A stretch of DNA of 64,000 bases. It comes from Phycisphaerales bacterium (lineage in GTDB: Bacteria > Planctomycetota > Phycisphaerae > Phycisphaerales > UBA1924). The notes below the pieces were generated by a model, which saw nothing but the letters and a program-made list of their open reading frames with translations, searched no databases and was not told where the DNA came from. Positions 51,405 to 59,706 of the stretch are shown here, one piece after another (the first letter of the stretch is position 1; each line of letters starts with the position of its first letter). Position numbers and translations under genes: made by a program. The stretch covers positions 30,144-94,143 of the forward strand of contig CANHCQ010000013.1 in the NCBI GenBank assembly GCA_947459215.1, given 5' to 3'.

Positions 51405-52616
51405 CTACCAGTTTCCCTGCCGGGTATCGAGTTCGCCCGATTCGATCACGTTGGCAAGCGCCTGGCCCTGAACGGGGGCTCGCACCACGCCCCGGGGGAT
51501 ATCCCAGCCGAACAGACCGCCGCGGGTGTAGCGGTACCAACCCGCCGGAGCGTAATAACTGCGAATCGAGCTGTCCTTGGATGCGGTGCCGTTGGTCGCC
51601 ATTGCGGGCTCAAACAGCCGCAGGTCCTTGCGAATGGCCAGTCGGTTGGTCATCGAGCGGCGCGTGGCGTTGGAGGGATGCCATCCGGGGTTGGTGTCGA
51701 GTGTCTGCAGTTCCCGCACCGAACCGTCGTAGAAGTTCAGCGGCTGCTTGGCTTCGGGGGCGGCGTAGAAGTACGTCTGTCGCCCGAAGTGGCGCGCGAA
51801 GCCGTCGGACATGATGGCCTTCTGCGACGGGAACCGGACATCGCCGAGTTTGTTGCGACCGTATGAACCGTCGACGGTGAAGCCCGCGAGGCCGTTGCTG
51901 GTGAAGACACTTCCGCCCAGGCCCTCCTGGGCACGCTCGACCGCCCACCAGAACTGCAGCACACTATTCCCGGCGCTGGTCATGACTGAGAGCCCCTTCG
52001 ACGGGCCCCAGTGCGCGGTGTGGAGCGAGTAACTCGAACTGAACGGCCAGCGCCAGTTGTCGGTGGTGCCGTCGCCACCGTCGGGCGGATAGGTCACGCC
52101 GGCATTCTGGTCGGGCTTGACGAAGTTCCGCTGAATCGCGATGAGCCATGAATCCTCGGGACACGCGGCGACCGGTGACGGAAGTGTGCCCCCGATGTAG
52201 TCGTTGGCGACGAGATGCGAGTAGAGGATGTACGAGATCCAGTTCTGGGGAACGCCACTGTCGCTCGGCTGGAGGTTCGTCTTTCGGCGGATGATGCTGA
52301 CGACCTGATGGTTTGCGGCCTCGACGTCGCTGCCGAACCGGAACTTGCCGTCGGCGAACTTCTCAAAGATGGAGGGATGGGCCTCGGGCGGAGCGCCGGC
52401 GCCGCCACGCCAGTACATGGCGGGCAGGATGTCCTTGTAATCAAGCGCGAAGGAGCCGCAGGCGAGTGCGTAGCTGCGCATGTTGGACGAGCACTGGAGC
52501 TTCTTGGCGGCGCGTCGGGCGTCACGCAGCGCCGGGAGCAATATCCCCATCAGCAAAGCGATGATCGCGATGACCACGAGGAGTTCGATGAGCGTAAAGC
52601 CGCGGCGTTGTGCCAT
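51405..52616 (-). CDS. Prepilin-like protein, tandem copy B
   Basis: The N terminus [20 protein letters not shown] carries the class III signal immediately, with cleavage after Gly6. The 390-residue mature part has the shared blocks CPEDSWLIAIQRNFVKPD, WPFSSSYSLHTAHWGPSKG, LGDVRFPSQKAIMSDGFARH, FYAAPEAKQPLNFYDGSVRE, TNPGWHPSNATRRSMTNRL and PAGWYRYTRGGLFGWDIPRG, and ends SGELDTRQGNW. The product is 403 residues. The shared blocks are closer to copy C than to copy A. No terminator is evident downstream, so it may be read through into the copy A region or end by another mechanism. Confidence 0.9.
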   Translation of the reverse strand: MAQRRGFTLIELLVVIAIIALLMGILLPALRDARRAAKKLQCSSNMRSYALACGSFALDYKDILPAMYWRGGAGAPPEAHPSIFEKFADGKFRFGSDVEAANHQVVSIIRRKTNLQPSDSGVPQNWISYILYSHLVANDYIGGTLPSPVAACPEDSWLIAIQRNFVKPDQNAGVTYPPDGGDGTTDNWRWPFSSSYSLHTAHWGPSKGLSVMTSAGNSVLQFWWAVERAQEGLGGSVFTSNGLAGFTVDGSYGRNKLGDVRFPSQKAIMSDGFARHFGRQTYFYAAPEAKQPLNFYDGSVRELQTLDTNPGWHPSNATRRSMTNRLAIRKDLRLFEPAMATNGTASKDSSIRSYYAPAGWYRYTRGGLFGWDIPRGVVRAPVQGQALANVIESGELDTRQGNW

Positions 52617-52735
52617 GATTCACCTCTCGATTGGACCACCCGAAACGATGCGTGTTTCACGATCCTGAGGCGGCGTCGCGAAATGTCACGGAGTGTGCGC
52701 GTGCAGAGCAACTCTGTGCAAGCGGAAACAGGAAG

Positions 52736-52773
52736 TCGGAAAAGAAAAACGGACGAGGCTGCCTCGTCCGTTG
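52736..52773 (-). terminator. Rho-independent terminator of prepilin copy C
   Basis: On the minus strand the arms aacggacgagg and cctcgtccgtt pair over 11 bp with a 3-base loop. They are followed by T5-C-T5. It lies about 53 bases past the stop at 52826 and 120 bases before the start of copy B. Confidence 0.94.
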
Positions 52774-52825
52774 GGTTTCGAGTTTTCTGTGCCGAACGCT
52801 CTCTAGAACGGAGCGACAGCGTTGA

Positions 52826-54040
52826 TCACCACTGCTGACCGCTCGCCTGAGTATTCGTGTTCAGCTCGTTCTCTTCGGTCGTATCGAGCTTGCGGCCCGA
52901 ACCGGTGCCGATGACACCGGCGCGCCGCGGTCCACGCGGAACGTCCCAACCGAACAGGCCGCCGCGGGTGTAGCGGAACCAGCCGGCCACCGCGTTGTGG
53001 GTTTCCGAGCTCGCGCCTGCAGACTGCGGGGTGTACTGGAACACCGGGTCGTAAACCTGACGGTCCTTGCGGTGAGCGAGGCGATCCCTCATGCTGCCGC
53101 GGTTCGACGGGAGCCAGCCGGGGTTGGTCTCGCCGGTCTTGTACTCGCGGACCGAGCCGTCGTAGAAGTTGAGAGGCTGCGACGCATCGGGATCGGCGTA
53201 ATAGCGGACCTTGCGGCCCTGGTGGCGAGCGAACTCGTCGGACATGATGGTCTTGCTGGAGATGAAGCGAACGTCGGTCAGCTTGTTGCGACCGAACGAG
53301 CCATCGACCGCCAGACCGGCGTTGCCGCCGACCTGCGTGTAGAAGCTACCGCCGCCGCCGGCCGGGCCGTTGGGATCCACGAAGTAGATGCTCAAGCCCT
53401 TGCCGTTGAACGTGCCGCCGCGGGACGGGCCCCAGTGCACGGTGTGCACCGAGTAGGACGAGCTGAAAGGCCAACGCCAGTTCGACTGCCCTCCGTTATC
53501 GCCGTTGCTGTTCGCTGGATAGGGAAGGCCGGCACCCTCGGGGTTTTGCCAGTTCTTCTGCCACGCGAGACGGACCGTGTCCTCCGGGCAGGCCGCGACC
53601 TGCGACGGAAGGTTACCGCCGATGTAGTCGTTCAGCGGAATGTGGCTGTAGAGGATGTACGCGATCCAACCACCCGGGACGCTGTAGGTCTGCGGGTCGA
53701 GGCCGGTCTTCTTCCAGATCGTGCTGACGACCTGCCACGCGCCGCCCTCGAAGTCGCTGCCGGGGCTCTTGCCGCGGAAGAAGGGGTGAGCGTCCGGCGG
53801 AACGGCCTGATTACCCTTCCAGCTCGGTGCGGCCAACTGGTCTTTGTTCTCGATCGCGAAGGAGTTGACCGCCTGCGCGTAGCTGCGCATGTTCGCCATG
53901 CAGAGCGTCTTTCGACCCGCACGCCGCGCCTCGCCGAGGGCGGGAAGCAGGATGCCAATCAGCAGCGCGATGATCGCGATGACGATCAGCAATTCGATAA
54001 GAGTGAACCCGGCCTTGCGGCCCTTCGCAGTCTTCAGCAT
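52826..54040 (-). CDS. Prepilin-like protein, tandem copy C
   Basis: The N terminus [20 protein letters not shown] has the class III signal with cleavage after the Gly before FTLIE. The mature part has the shared blocks CPEDTVRLAWQKNWQNPE, WPFSSSYSVHTVHWGPSRG, LTDVRFISSKTIMSDEFARH, GRKVRYYADPDASQPLNFYD, GETNPGWLPSNRGSMRDRL and VAGWFRYTRGGLFGWDVPRG, and ends in ENELNTNTQASGQQW. The product is 404 residues. I chose the ATG at 54040, with GGGAG about 8 bases upstream; another in-frame ATG at 54058 lies inside the same leader and is less well supported. It is the first of the three tandem copies in transcription order. No function is known. Confidence 0.9.
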   Translation of the reverse strand: MLKTAKGRKAGFTLIELLIVIAIIALLIGILLPALGEARRAGRKTLCMANMRSYAQAVNSFAIENKDQLAAPSWKGNQAVPPDAHPFFRGKSPGSDFEGGAWQVVSTIWKKTGLDPQTYSVPGGWIAYILYSHIPLNDYIGGNLPSQVAACPEDTVRLAWQKNWQNPEGAGLPYPANSNGDNGGQSNWRWPFSSSYSVHTVHWGPSRGGTFNGKGLSIYFVDPNGPAGGGGSFYTQVGGNAGLAVDGSFGRNKLTDVRFISSKTIMSDEFARHQGRKVRYYADPDASQPLNFYDGSVREYKTGETNPGWLPSNRGSMRDRLAHRKDRQVYDPVFQYTPQSAGASSETHNAVAGWFRYTRGGLFGWDVPRGPRRAGVIGTGSGRKLDTTEENELNTNTQASGQQW

Positions 54041-54449
54041 GTTCGCATCTCCCAGCATCGCCGCAGAACGCGGCTTGCAGACGAATCCGACTCAGGATAC
54101 GCAGTTCCGGGACCGACCGGTTGCGTCGAATCGGAAATTTCCTGCGGGAACGCGAACGGGTCCACAAGGCCCATCGCGTCCAAACAGGAGCCGAACCACG
54201 AGTACCCGACGAGCTGTCATAATCCGCAACCGAAACAAAGCACAGACCTTCGCTTTGCCGCAGGACGCGGCGGCCAGAATTGGCTCGAAAAGCGTACTTC
54301 ATCTTCGTCGCGACCACAAGGGATGTTGCAGAAATTTCGTCGCCGTCCAGGCGATTCTGAAAGTCCCAACACACACGCCGCGAATAGCAGCCTTGCCAAT
54401 TCGGTCGTCGCCACCGACCCCGCTTGCAAACAACGCCAGCCCGGAACAA
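54041..54449. other. 409-base gene-free interval upstream of prepilin copy C
   Basis: I see no gene, RNA or repeat here. It must contain the promoter of copy C and the end of the zinc-ribbon protein gene. No intrinsic terminator is obvious. Confidence 0.5.
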
Positions 54450-55376
54450 TTACGGAAGCCGCGTCTTTTGCAGGGTGTCAAGATCAGGATGCCGCACCGG
54501 CGGTAACGCGGGTGGTGCCGCGGGTGGCGACTCCGCCGGGGTCTGCGTCGTGACGATCCGGGGCGGCCCTGCGTCACTGGACGGGGCAATCACAGCCGAT
54601 GCCGCGTCCGGCACCGTGCTGTTCGGTGCCGGTTCCTCCCGTGGCCCGACGGCCGCGGAGCCTTCGGGGCCCGGGAGCGTCGCACCCCCGGACCGGTCTT
54701 GTGTCAACAGCACGAGCGTCAGCACCATCACGCCGACAATCGCAAATCCCACCGTCGCGCCGAGCAATGCGGAAGTGCGCCGCTTCGCCGCGGCTGCGGC
54801 GGCACGCCGAGCCTCGGCCACACGCGGCGTCACGGCGGGCAACACCGGGGCAAGCGTCGCCGGCCGAGCAGTGGGCGACGGACCGTCGGTCGCTTGGCCG
54901 GGGATCAAGCGAATCGGCATGAGTCCGAGCGTCTGCCGATCGCCTTCAACTTCGAACGAAACATGGCAGGACGGGCATGAGGCCGCGGCCCCCACGGCGG
55001 CTTGGCACGCGTGGCACACGCCCAGGCGATTGGCGACACCTGGAACCCGCTTGGCGGGATACCAGAACTGCGCCGTCGTCGGACCTCGAAGAACGGAATC
55101 GGCCGTGATCTTCCCGCGGGTGATGAGCGTGAGAATCGTTTCGAACGAGCAGCCGGGTCGATGGGGCTGCTGTTCATCGCGAACGAACCACGGCCCCATC
55201 GCGTTCTGGGTGGCCTGCCGCGAGAGCGGATCGAGCAGGCCGTTGCACGCGACGCAGCGCGGCTGATCGGGCGTGGGCCCGCCGCAATAGGGGCAGGTGA
55301 AAAGCGGAAGCGGTGCACTGACCGAAGGAGCGACTGAAGGGACTGCTGATGGGGCGGCTGACGAGTCGTCGGGCAT
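54450..55376 (-). CDS. Zinc-ribbon single-pass membrane protein with GYF-like region
   Basis: The 308-residue product has an N-terminal Ala/Pro/Ser-rich stretch, a zinc ribbon CPYCGGPTPDQPRCVACNG (about residues 28-46), a GYF-like region MGPWFVRDEQQ...KITADSVLRGPTTAQFWYP and a second ribbon, CHACQAAVGAAASCPSCH. One membrane segment, SALLGATVGFAIVGVMVLTL, is at about residues 202-225. The remaining tail is Pro/Ala-rich and probably outside the cytoplasm. The ATG at 55376 has GGAGAG upstream; the ATG at 55403 lacks one. It lies 60 bases downstream of the kinase gene. Both may be read with the sigma gene. It has no recognised family, and I infer only a membrane-linked scaffold role. Confidence 0.78.
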   Translation of the reverse strand: MPDDSSAAPSAVPSVAPSVSAPLPLFTCPYCGGPTPDQPRCVACNGLLDPLSRQATQNAMGPWFVRDEQQPHRPGCSFETILTLITRGKITADSVLRGPTTAQFWYPAKRVPGVANRLGVCHACQAAVGAAASCPSCHVSFEVEGDRQTLGLMPIRLIPGQATDGPSPTARPATLAPVLPAVTPRVAEARRAAAAAAKRRTSALLGATVGFAIVGVMVLTLVLLTQDRSGGATLPGPEGSAAVGPREEPAPNSTVPDAASAVIAPSSDAGPPRIVTTQTPAESPPAAPPALPPVRHPDLDTLQKTRLP

Positions 55377-55436
55377 AGAGGTCTCTCCGCCGGAGTCGGG
55401 CATGCGGTTCGAGTGCGGCGACGCCGAATCACATCA

Positions 55437-58400
55437 TTACCAACCGACCCGCGCCCGATCCTGCAGCAGCTTGATCTGGTCCTCGACATCCTTCAGCGGC
55501 AGGTCCGAGCCCAGCCGCTCGCGGTGGCGCTCGAGTTGGTAACGCATGTTACCGCCGATATGCCGGTTGAAGTGCCGCATGTTCCAAACCTGGGCGTTGC
55601 CGACCGAGTCGCCGATGAGCAATTTCCGTCCGTCGGGACTCCACTCCACGGTGTTGACTTCATAGCCACCGAAGCGGTCGATGGTGAGCATGACCGGCTC
55701 ATTGGCGTGCTCGCGGTTCCAGAGTTTCATGGTGCCATCAACGCTCGCGGTCGCAAAGACCACGGGTTCCCGCAACCGGATCGCCAGGTCGGTCACCAGC
55801 GCCCCGTGGCCCTGAAACGTCTGCTTGCGCTGCATCGTGCCCAGATCCCAAAGCTCGGTGTTTCGGTTCCAGCCGCTGACCAGGATCTCCTTGGAATCCG
55901 GCGTGAACTCGAACGCCCATGGCTGCGGGTTGATGGTCTCGGGGCGGAGCGTGCCGAGCGCCTTCATGTCGGGCCACGACCACAGTCGCACCGCGCGATC
56001 GCGGTCACTGGTCGCGAGCATCGTGCCATCGGGCGAGAACCTTGCGGAGAGGGATTCCTCTCGTTTCGCGGTGTCGATGCGACCAACCTCCACGAAGTCG
56101 GGCAGCCGCAGGATGCGATGGCTCGCGTCGGTCGCGGGGAGCACGACCACCGAGTTGTCGGGAGCGAAGGCAATGGAACGGGGCGAATAGCTGCGGATGC
56201 CGTTCAGCACGACCATTGCTTCGGGGTTCGGGCTTGTGAGATCGAAGATGGACGCCTGCGTGCCCTCGCCGGCCACGACCAGGAACCTCGCGTCGTTGTC
56301 GAATCGCATCGACCGAATCTTGCCGCTGCTGGATCGCATCGTCCGTTCGAGCTGGGACGTTTCGGCGTTCCACAAGCGGACGACAGAGCCCGCATCTCCG
56401 GTCGCGATCCACTTGGAGTCGGGACTCCACGTGGCCATCGTGCGGCCGGTGTGGCCGGAGAGGCGTCGCGTCGCAGGTTCGGGGTCGGTGTTCCAGCCGC
56501 GGAAGGCACTCGCGACGCCGGCCCAGACCTCCTGCGCGTCGTTCGAGAAGAAGAGATTCACGCCACTGACGGGCAGCGACATGCGCCGGAGCACCGTCTG
56601 TGTCCCCCACTGCCAGACATTGATGGTCCACCAGCCCGAGACGAAGACGCGTTCGTTGTCGGGAGAAAACAGAACGCCGCGGGGCGTGCCGTTAGGAAGA
56701 TCAAGCTTGGCGAGCTGCTCACCGGTGCTGGCCTTCCACACGATCACCAAGCGGTCGAGCGCGCCGGTCCCGACAAACGCATCGTCCGCGCTGAAGCCGA
56801 TCGAAGAGACATCGGTGCTGTGGCCGCGCAGGGTCCGAAGCAGTGACCCGTCGACGTTCCAAAGCCTGACGACCCCGTCGCGATGTCCTGTACCGATGAT
56901 GCGACCGTCGTTGGACACGTTGACAAAGGTGATCGCGGTATCGGTGGTGGCAATCTCGCTCCACTCCGGCGATGCCGAGACAGTGCACCAGAGCAACTTC
57001 CCTTCCCGCGTGCCCACAACGAGGCGCCGGGAGTCGCGCGGAAACGCCAGAGTGTTGATCGTCTGTCCGTCGGCGACGGTCTTGGCGATCGTCTCCCCTG
57101 TGTCGGCGTCATAGAACGCGAGCAAGCGATCATCATGTGCGAACGCGATCACCTTTCCGTCCGGAGAGATGGTGATCGCACGAACCTTGGCCGACGGCGT
57201 CGCAATGCTGCGTTCGAGTCGCATCCCACCCACGTCCAGCACGGTGATCACCGGAACGTCGAAGCTCGTCGCGGCCGCACGGGTGCCGTCGCGCGATGCG
57301 CTGATGTAGGCAATCGTGCCGGGGTGCGCCTGGAACGAGCCGAGGCACGGCTCGTGCATGTAGAGTTCCCAGAGCGCGAAGAACGTGTGGCGCGAATCGG
57401 GGTTGCGAAGGTGCGCCGGCCAGATGAGATCCTCGGCCGCCTGCAGGTTTCCGCTGATCCCCAAGAGCCGCCCGCGTTCCACGTTCGAGCGTGCGAGCTG
57501 ATCGACGAGACTGGCCGCGTTGTCGTTCGCACGCTTGCGCTCGTTCTCGGCGATCTTCAGGTTCGACAGCGCTTCGGTCTTCGCCGCCCGCTCGGTCATC
57601 GCGAAGCGAGAAGCGCGGACGGCTTGAATCGCCGAGAACACCCCCAGAGACAGCACGACGAGGAAGGCAAAGACCGCCGTTGTCACCACGCCTCGGTAGC
57701 GCTTGAGCTGCTTGCGCAGCACGTACATCGCCGAGTCGCGTCGTGCCGCGATCGGCTGGCCCGAGAGATAGCGGGCAATGTCATCGCCCAACTCGCTCGC
57801 CGATTGGTATCGATGGGCGCGATCTTTCTCGAGCGCCTTGGCGACGATCATCTCGACATCGCCGCGGAAGACGCGATCCACGGTGCTCAGCTTCGTCGGT
57901 TCCTCGTCCCGGATGATGCGAGCCGCCTCGGGCAGCGACCGGCTGGACAAGTCGTACGGCAGCTTTCCGGCCAGCAACTCATACAGGATCACGCCCAGCG
58001 CGTAGACGTCCGACCGCGTGTCCACGGCGTTCGGATCGCCACTGACCTGCTCGGGTGACATGTACGGCAGCGTGCCGATGAGCTGTCCCACCGCGGTGTG
58101 CTCGCTCGTGAGCTGGAGCTCGTTCGTGGTCGTGCGTGCGACGCCGAAGTCGAGGATCTTGGGACGCCCCGTCTCGTCGACCAGGATGTTGGCCGGCTTC
58201 AGATCGCGATGGATCACGCCGTTGCGGTGGGCGTGCTGCATCGCCTCGCAGACGCGCTCGAGCAGCACCAGCTTCTCGCGCGTGCCCATGTTGTGCTTGT
58301 GGGCGTACACCAGCAACGGCTCGCCCTTGACGAGCTCCATGGCGATGTACGGGTGCGTCAGTCCGCCTGCCTCGTAGGTACCGGCCTCGAAGATCTGGGC

Positions 58401-58868
58401 GATGCCGGGGTGGTGCAGTCGGCCAAGCAGCTCGGCCTCGTGCTCGAAGCGGCGCAGGACGCGCTGCGCCGCCGCCGAGTTCGGGTCGGCCATGACGCGA
58501 CGCATGACCTTGAGGGCGACTGTTCGCTTCGGGCGCTCCTGCTGCGCGACGTACACAACACCCATGCCGCCCGCGCCGAGCTGGCCGAGCACCTTGAAGT
58601 TGCCGATCTTCTTATCGGCAGGCAACAGAGGCTCGGCGTCCGACAATTGCTGCGCGCCAAGCTGCGTCAGGAGCCCCTTGCCGGGCGCGACGTTGGAATC
58701 GAGAAAGCTCGCCTCTGCGGAATGGTGTTCGAGCAGCTCTCGAAGCTCGGTCAACAGCGCCGCATCACCCGCGCATTGCTGCTGTAGGAACGCGTCACGT
58801 TCCTCGGTCGGCAACTCCGCCGCCCGCAGGAACAGTTCTTCCACGCGTTGCGATGGTGCCGCGCTCAC
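55437..58868 (-). CDS. Serine/threonine protein kinase with transmembrane segment and WD40 repeats
   Basis: The protein has 1143 residues. An N-terminal region of about 90 residues is helical (ELFLRAAELPTEERDAFLQQ), a feature often seen in planctomycete kinases. The Hanks kinase domain spans about 91-370: LGQLGAGGMGVVY, ALKVMRR (catalytic Lys about 120), VIHRDLKPANIL (Asp about 224), LDFGVART and SDVYALGVILYEL. One membrane segment (about 405-425, GVVTTAVFAFLVVLSLGVFS) leads to a coiled region and then WD40-type repeats to the end (about 520-1140), for example DGVVRLWNVDG, GSVVRLWNAET and DRAVRLWSWPD. I chose the GTG at 58868 because it overlaps the sigma stop by 4 bases (58865-58868). Coupling to an ECF sigma factor suggests the kinase controls it or shares its signal. 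Confidence 0.93.
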   Translation of the reverse strand: MSAAPSQRVEELFLRAAELPTEERDAFLQQQCAGDAALLTELRELLEHHSAEASFLDSNVAPGKGLLTQLGAQQLSDAEPLLPADKKIGNFKVLGQLGAGGMGVVYVAQQERPKRTVALKVMRRVMADPNSAAAQRVLRRFEHEAELLGRLHHPGIAQIFEAGTYEAGGLTHPYIAMELVKGEPLLVYAHKHNMGTREKLVLLERVCEAMQHAHRNGVIHRDLKPANILVDETGRPKILDFGVARTTTNELQLTSEHTAVGQLIGTLPYMSPEQVSGDPNAVDTRSDVYALGVILYELLAGKLPYDLSSRSLPEAARIIRDEEPTKLSTVDRVFRGDVEMIVAKALEKDRAHRYQSASELGDDIARYLSGQPIAARRDSAMYVLRKQLKRYRGVVTTAVFAFLVVLSLGVFSAIQAVRASRFAMTERAAKTEALSNLKIAENERKRANDNAASLVDQLARSNVERGRLLGISGNLQAAEDLIWPAHLRNPDSRHTFFALWELYMHEPCLGSFQAHPGTIAYISASRDGTRAAATSFDVPVITVLDVGGMRLERSIATPSAKVRAITISPDGKVIAFAHDDRLLAFYDADTGETIAKTVADGQTINTLAFPRDSRRLVVGTREGKLLWCTVSASPEWSEIATTDTAITFVNVSNDGRIIGTGHRDGVVRLWNVDGSLLRTLRGHSTDVSSIGFSADDAFVGTGALDRLVIVWKASTGEQLAKLDLPNGTPRGVLFSPDNERVFVSGWWTINVWQWGTQTVLRRMSLPVSGVNLFFSNDAQEVWAGVASAFRGWNTDPEPATRRLSGHTGRTMATWSPDSKWIATGDAGSVVRLWNAETSQLERTMRSSSGKIRSMRFDNDARFLVVAGEGTQASIFDLTSPNPEAMVVLNGIRSYSPRSIAFAPDNSVVVLPATDASHRILRLPDFVEVGRIDTAKREESLSARFSPDGTMLATSDRDRAVRLWSWPDMKALGTLRPETINPQPWAFEFTPDSKEILVSGWNRNTELWDLGTMQRKQTFQGHGALVTDLAIRLREPVVFATASVDGTMKLWNREHANEPVMLTIDRFGGYEVNTVEWSPDGRKLLIGDSVGNAQVWNMRHFNRHIGGNMRYQLERHRERLGSDLPLKDVEDQIKLLQDRARVGW

Positions 58869-59509
58869 GATTCCCCGTCCGCTCCGCTCCCCGCGACCTT
58901 GCGCTTCAGCCACGCCTTGGCAAACGTCCAGTCGTTCTTGACGGTGGCCGGCGAGATTCCCAGAGCATCGGCGGTCTCTTCAATCGAGAGACCCGCGAAG
59001 TATCGCAGCATGACCACGTCGTACTTCCGGCGATCTTGCGTCTCGAGCGACTTGAGCGCCTCATCGAGCGCGAGCATCTCCTCCGCCTGAGGCTCGCTCG
59101 TGAGCGCTGGGGCGAGCTGCGCGACCTCCATATCGATGCGTTTCGCCTCGCCGCCGTGCTTGAGACGCGAACGGTGTCTCGCCCGCTCGACCAAGATCCG
59201 ACGCATCGCCAACGCCGCGGCACCAAAGAAGTGCCCTCGGCCGTTCCACCGAACTTCGTGATCGCCGAGCAGCCGCAGATACGCCTCGTGCACGAGCGCC
59301 GTGGGTTGCAGGGTCATTCCCGCGCCGCCGACAAGCTCCCGCGCCATGCGGGCCGCCGCGAGCCGACGCAGCTCCTCGTACACCAGCGGCAACAGATCCC
59401 GCGCTGCCTGCGAGTCGCCCTGCGCAGCGGCGACCAGCAGTTGCGTCACCTGCGCCACGCCCGCCGGAGGCGGAGTCATCGGGTTGACAGATCCGGGTTC
59501 GGAAGCCAT
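58865..59509 (-). CDS. ECF-type RNA polymerase sigma factor
   Basis: The 214-residue protein has region 2 near RDLLPLVYEELRRLAAARM and LQPTALVHEAYLRLLG, with RILVERARHRSRLKHGGEAK, and region 4 with LDEALKSLETQDRRKYDVVM and the helix-turn-helix SIEETADALGISPATVKNDW. This pattern matches the planctomycete-rich ECF group often found beside Ser/Thr kinases. The ATG at 59509 has AGGGGA about 8 bases upstream; the in-frame region before it reads as non-protein. No anti-sigma factor is evident. Its stop overlaps the kinase GTG by 4 bases, so both are translated from one message. Confidence 0.92.
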   Translation of the reverse strand: MASEPGSVNPMTPPPAGVAQVTQLLVAAAQGDSQAARDLLPLVYEELRRLAAARMARELVGGAGMTLQPTALVHEAYLRLLGDHEVRWNGRGHFFGAAALAMRRILVERARHRSRLKHGGEAKRIDMEVAQLAPALTSEPQAEEMLALDEALKSLETQDRRKYDVVMLRYFAGLSIEETADALGISPATVKNDWTFAKAWLKRKVAGSGADGES

Positions 59510-59706
59510 GTCTTTCCCCTGCACGATCACCGCCGCGAGGCCTGTACTGCGGCGACGAACCGTTGGCATGCCTTCCCCGACAGTGTATCGGAAAGGGCAA
59601 GTCAGCGGTTCTCCAGCCGCGGGTATCTTTCCTATCTCTCCACCCCTTAGCGACATTCACACCGTTCGACCGCAGCCATCCCATCGGTTCTCCGAACCTG
59701 CACCGA

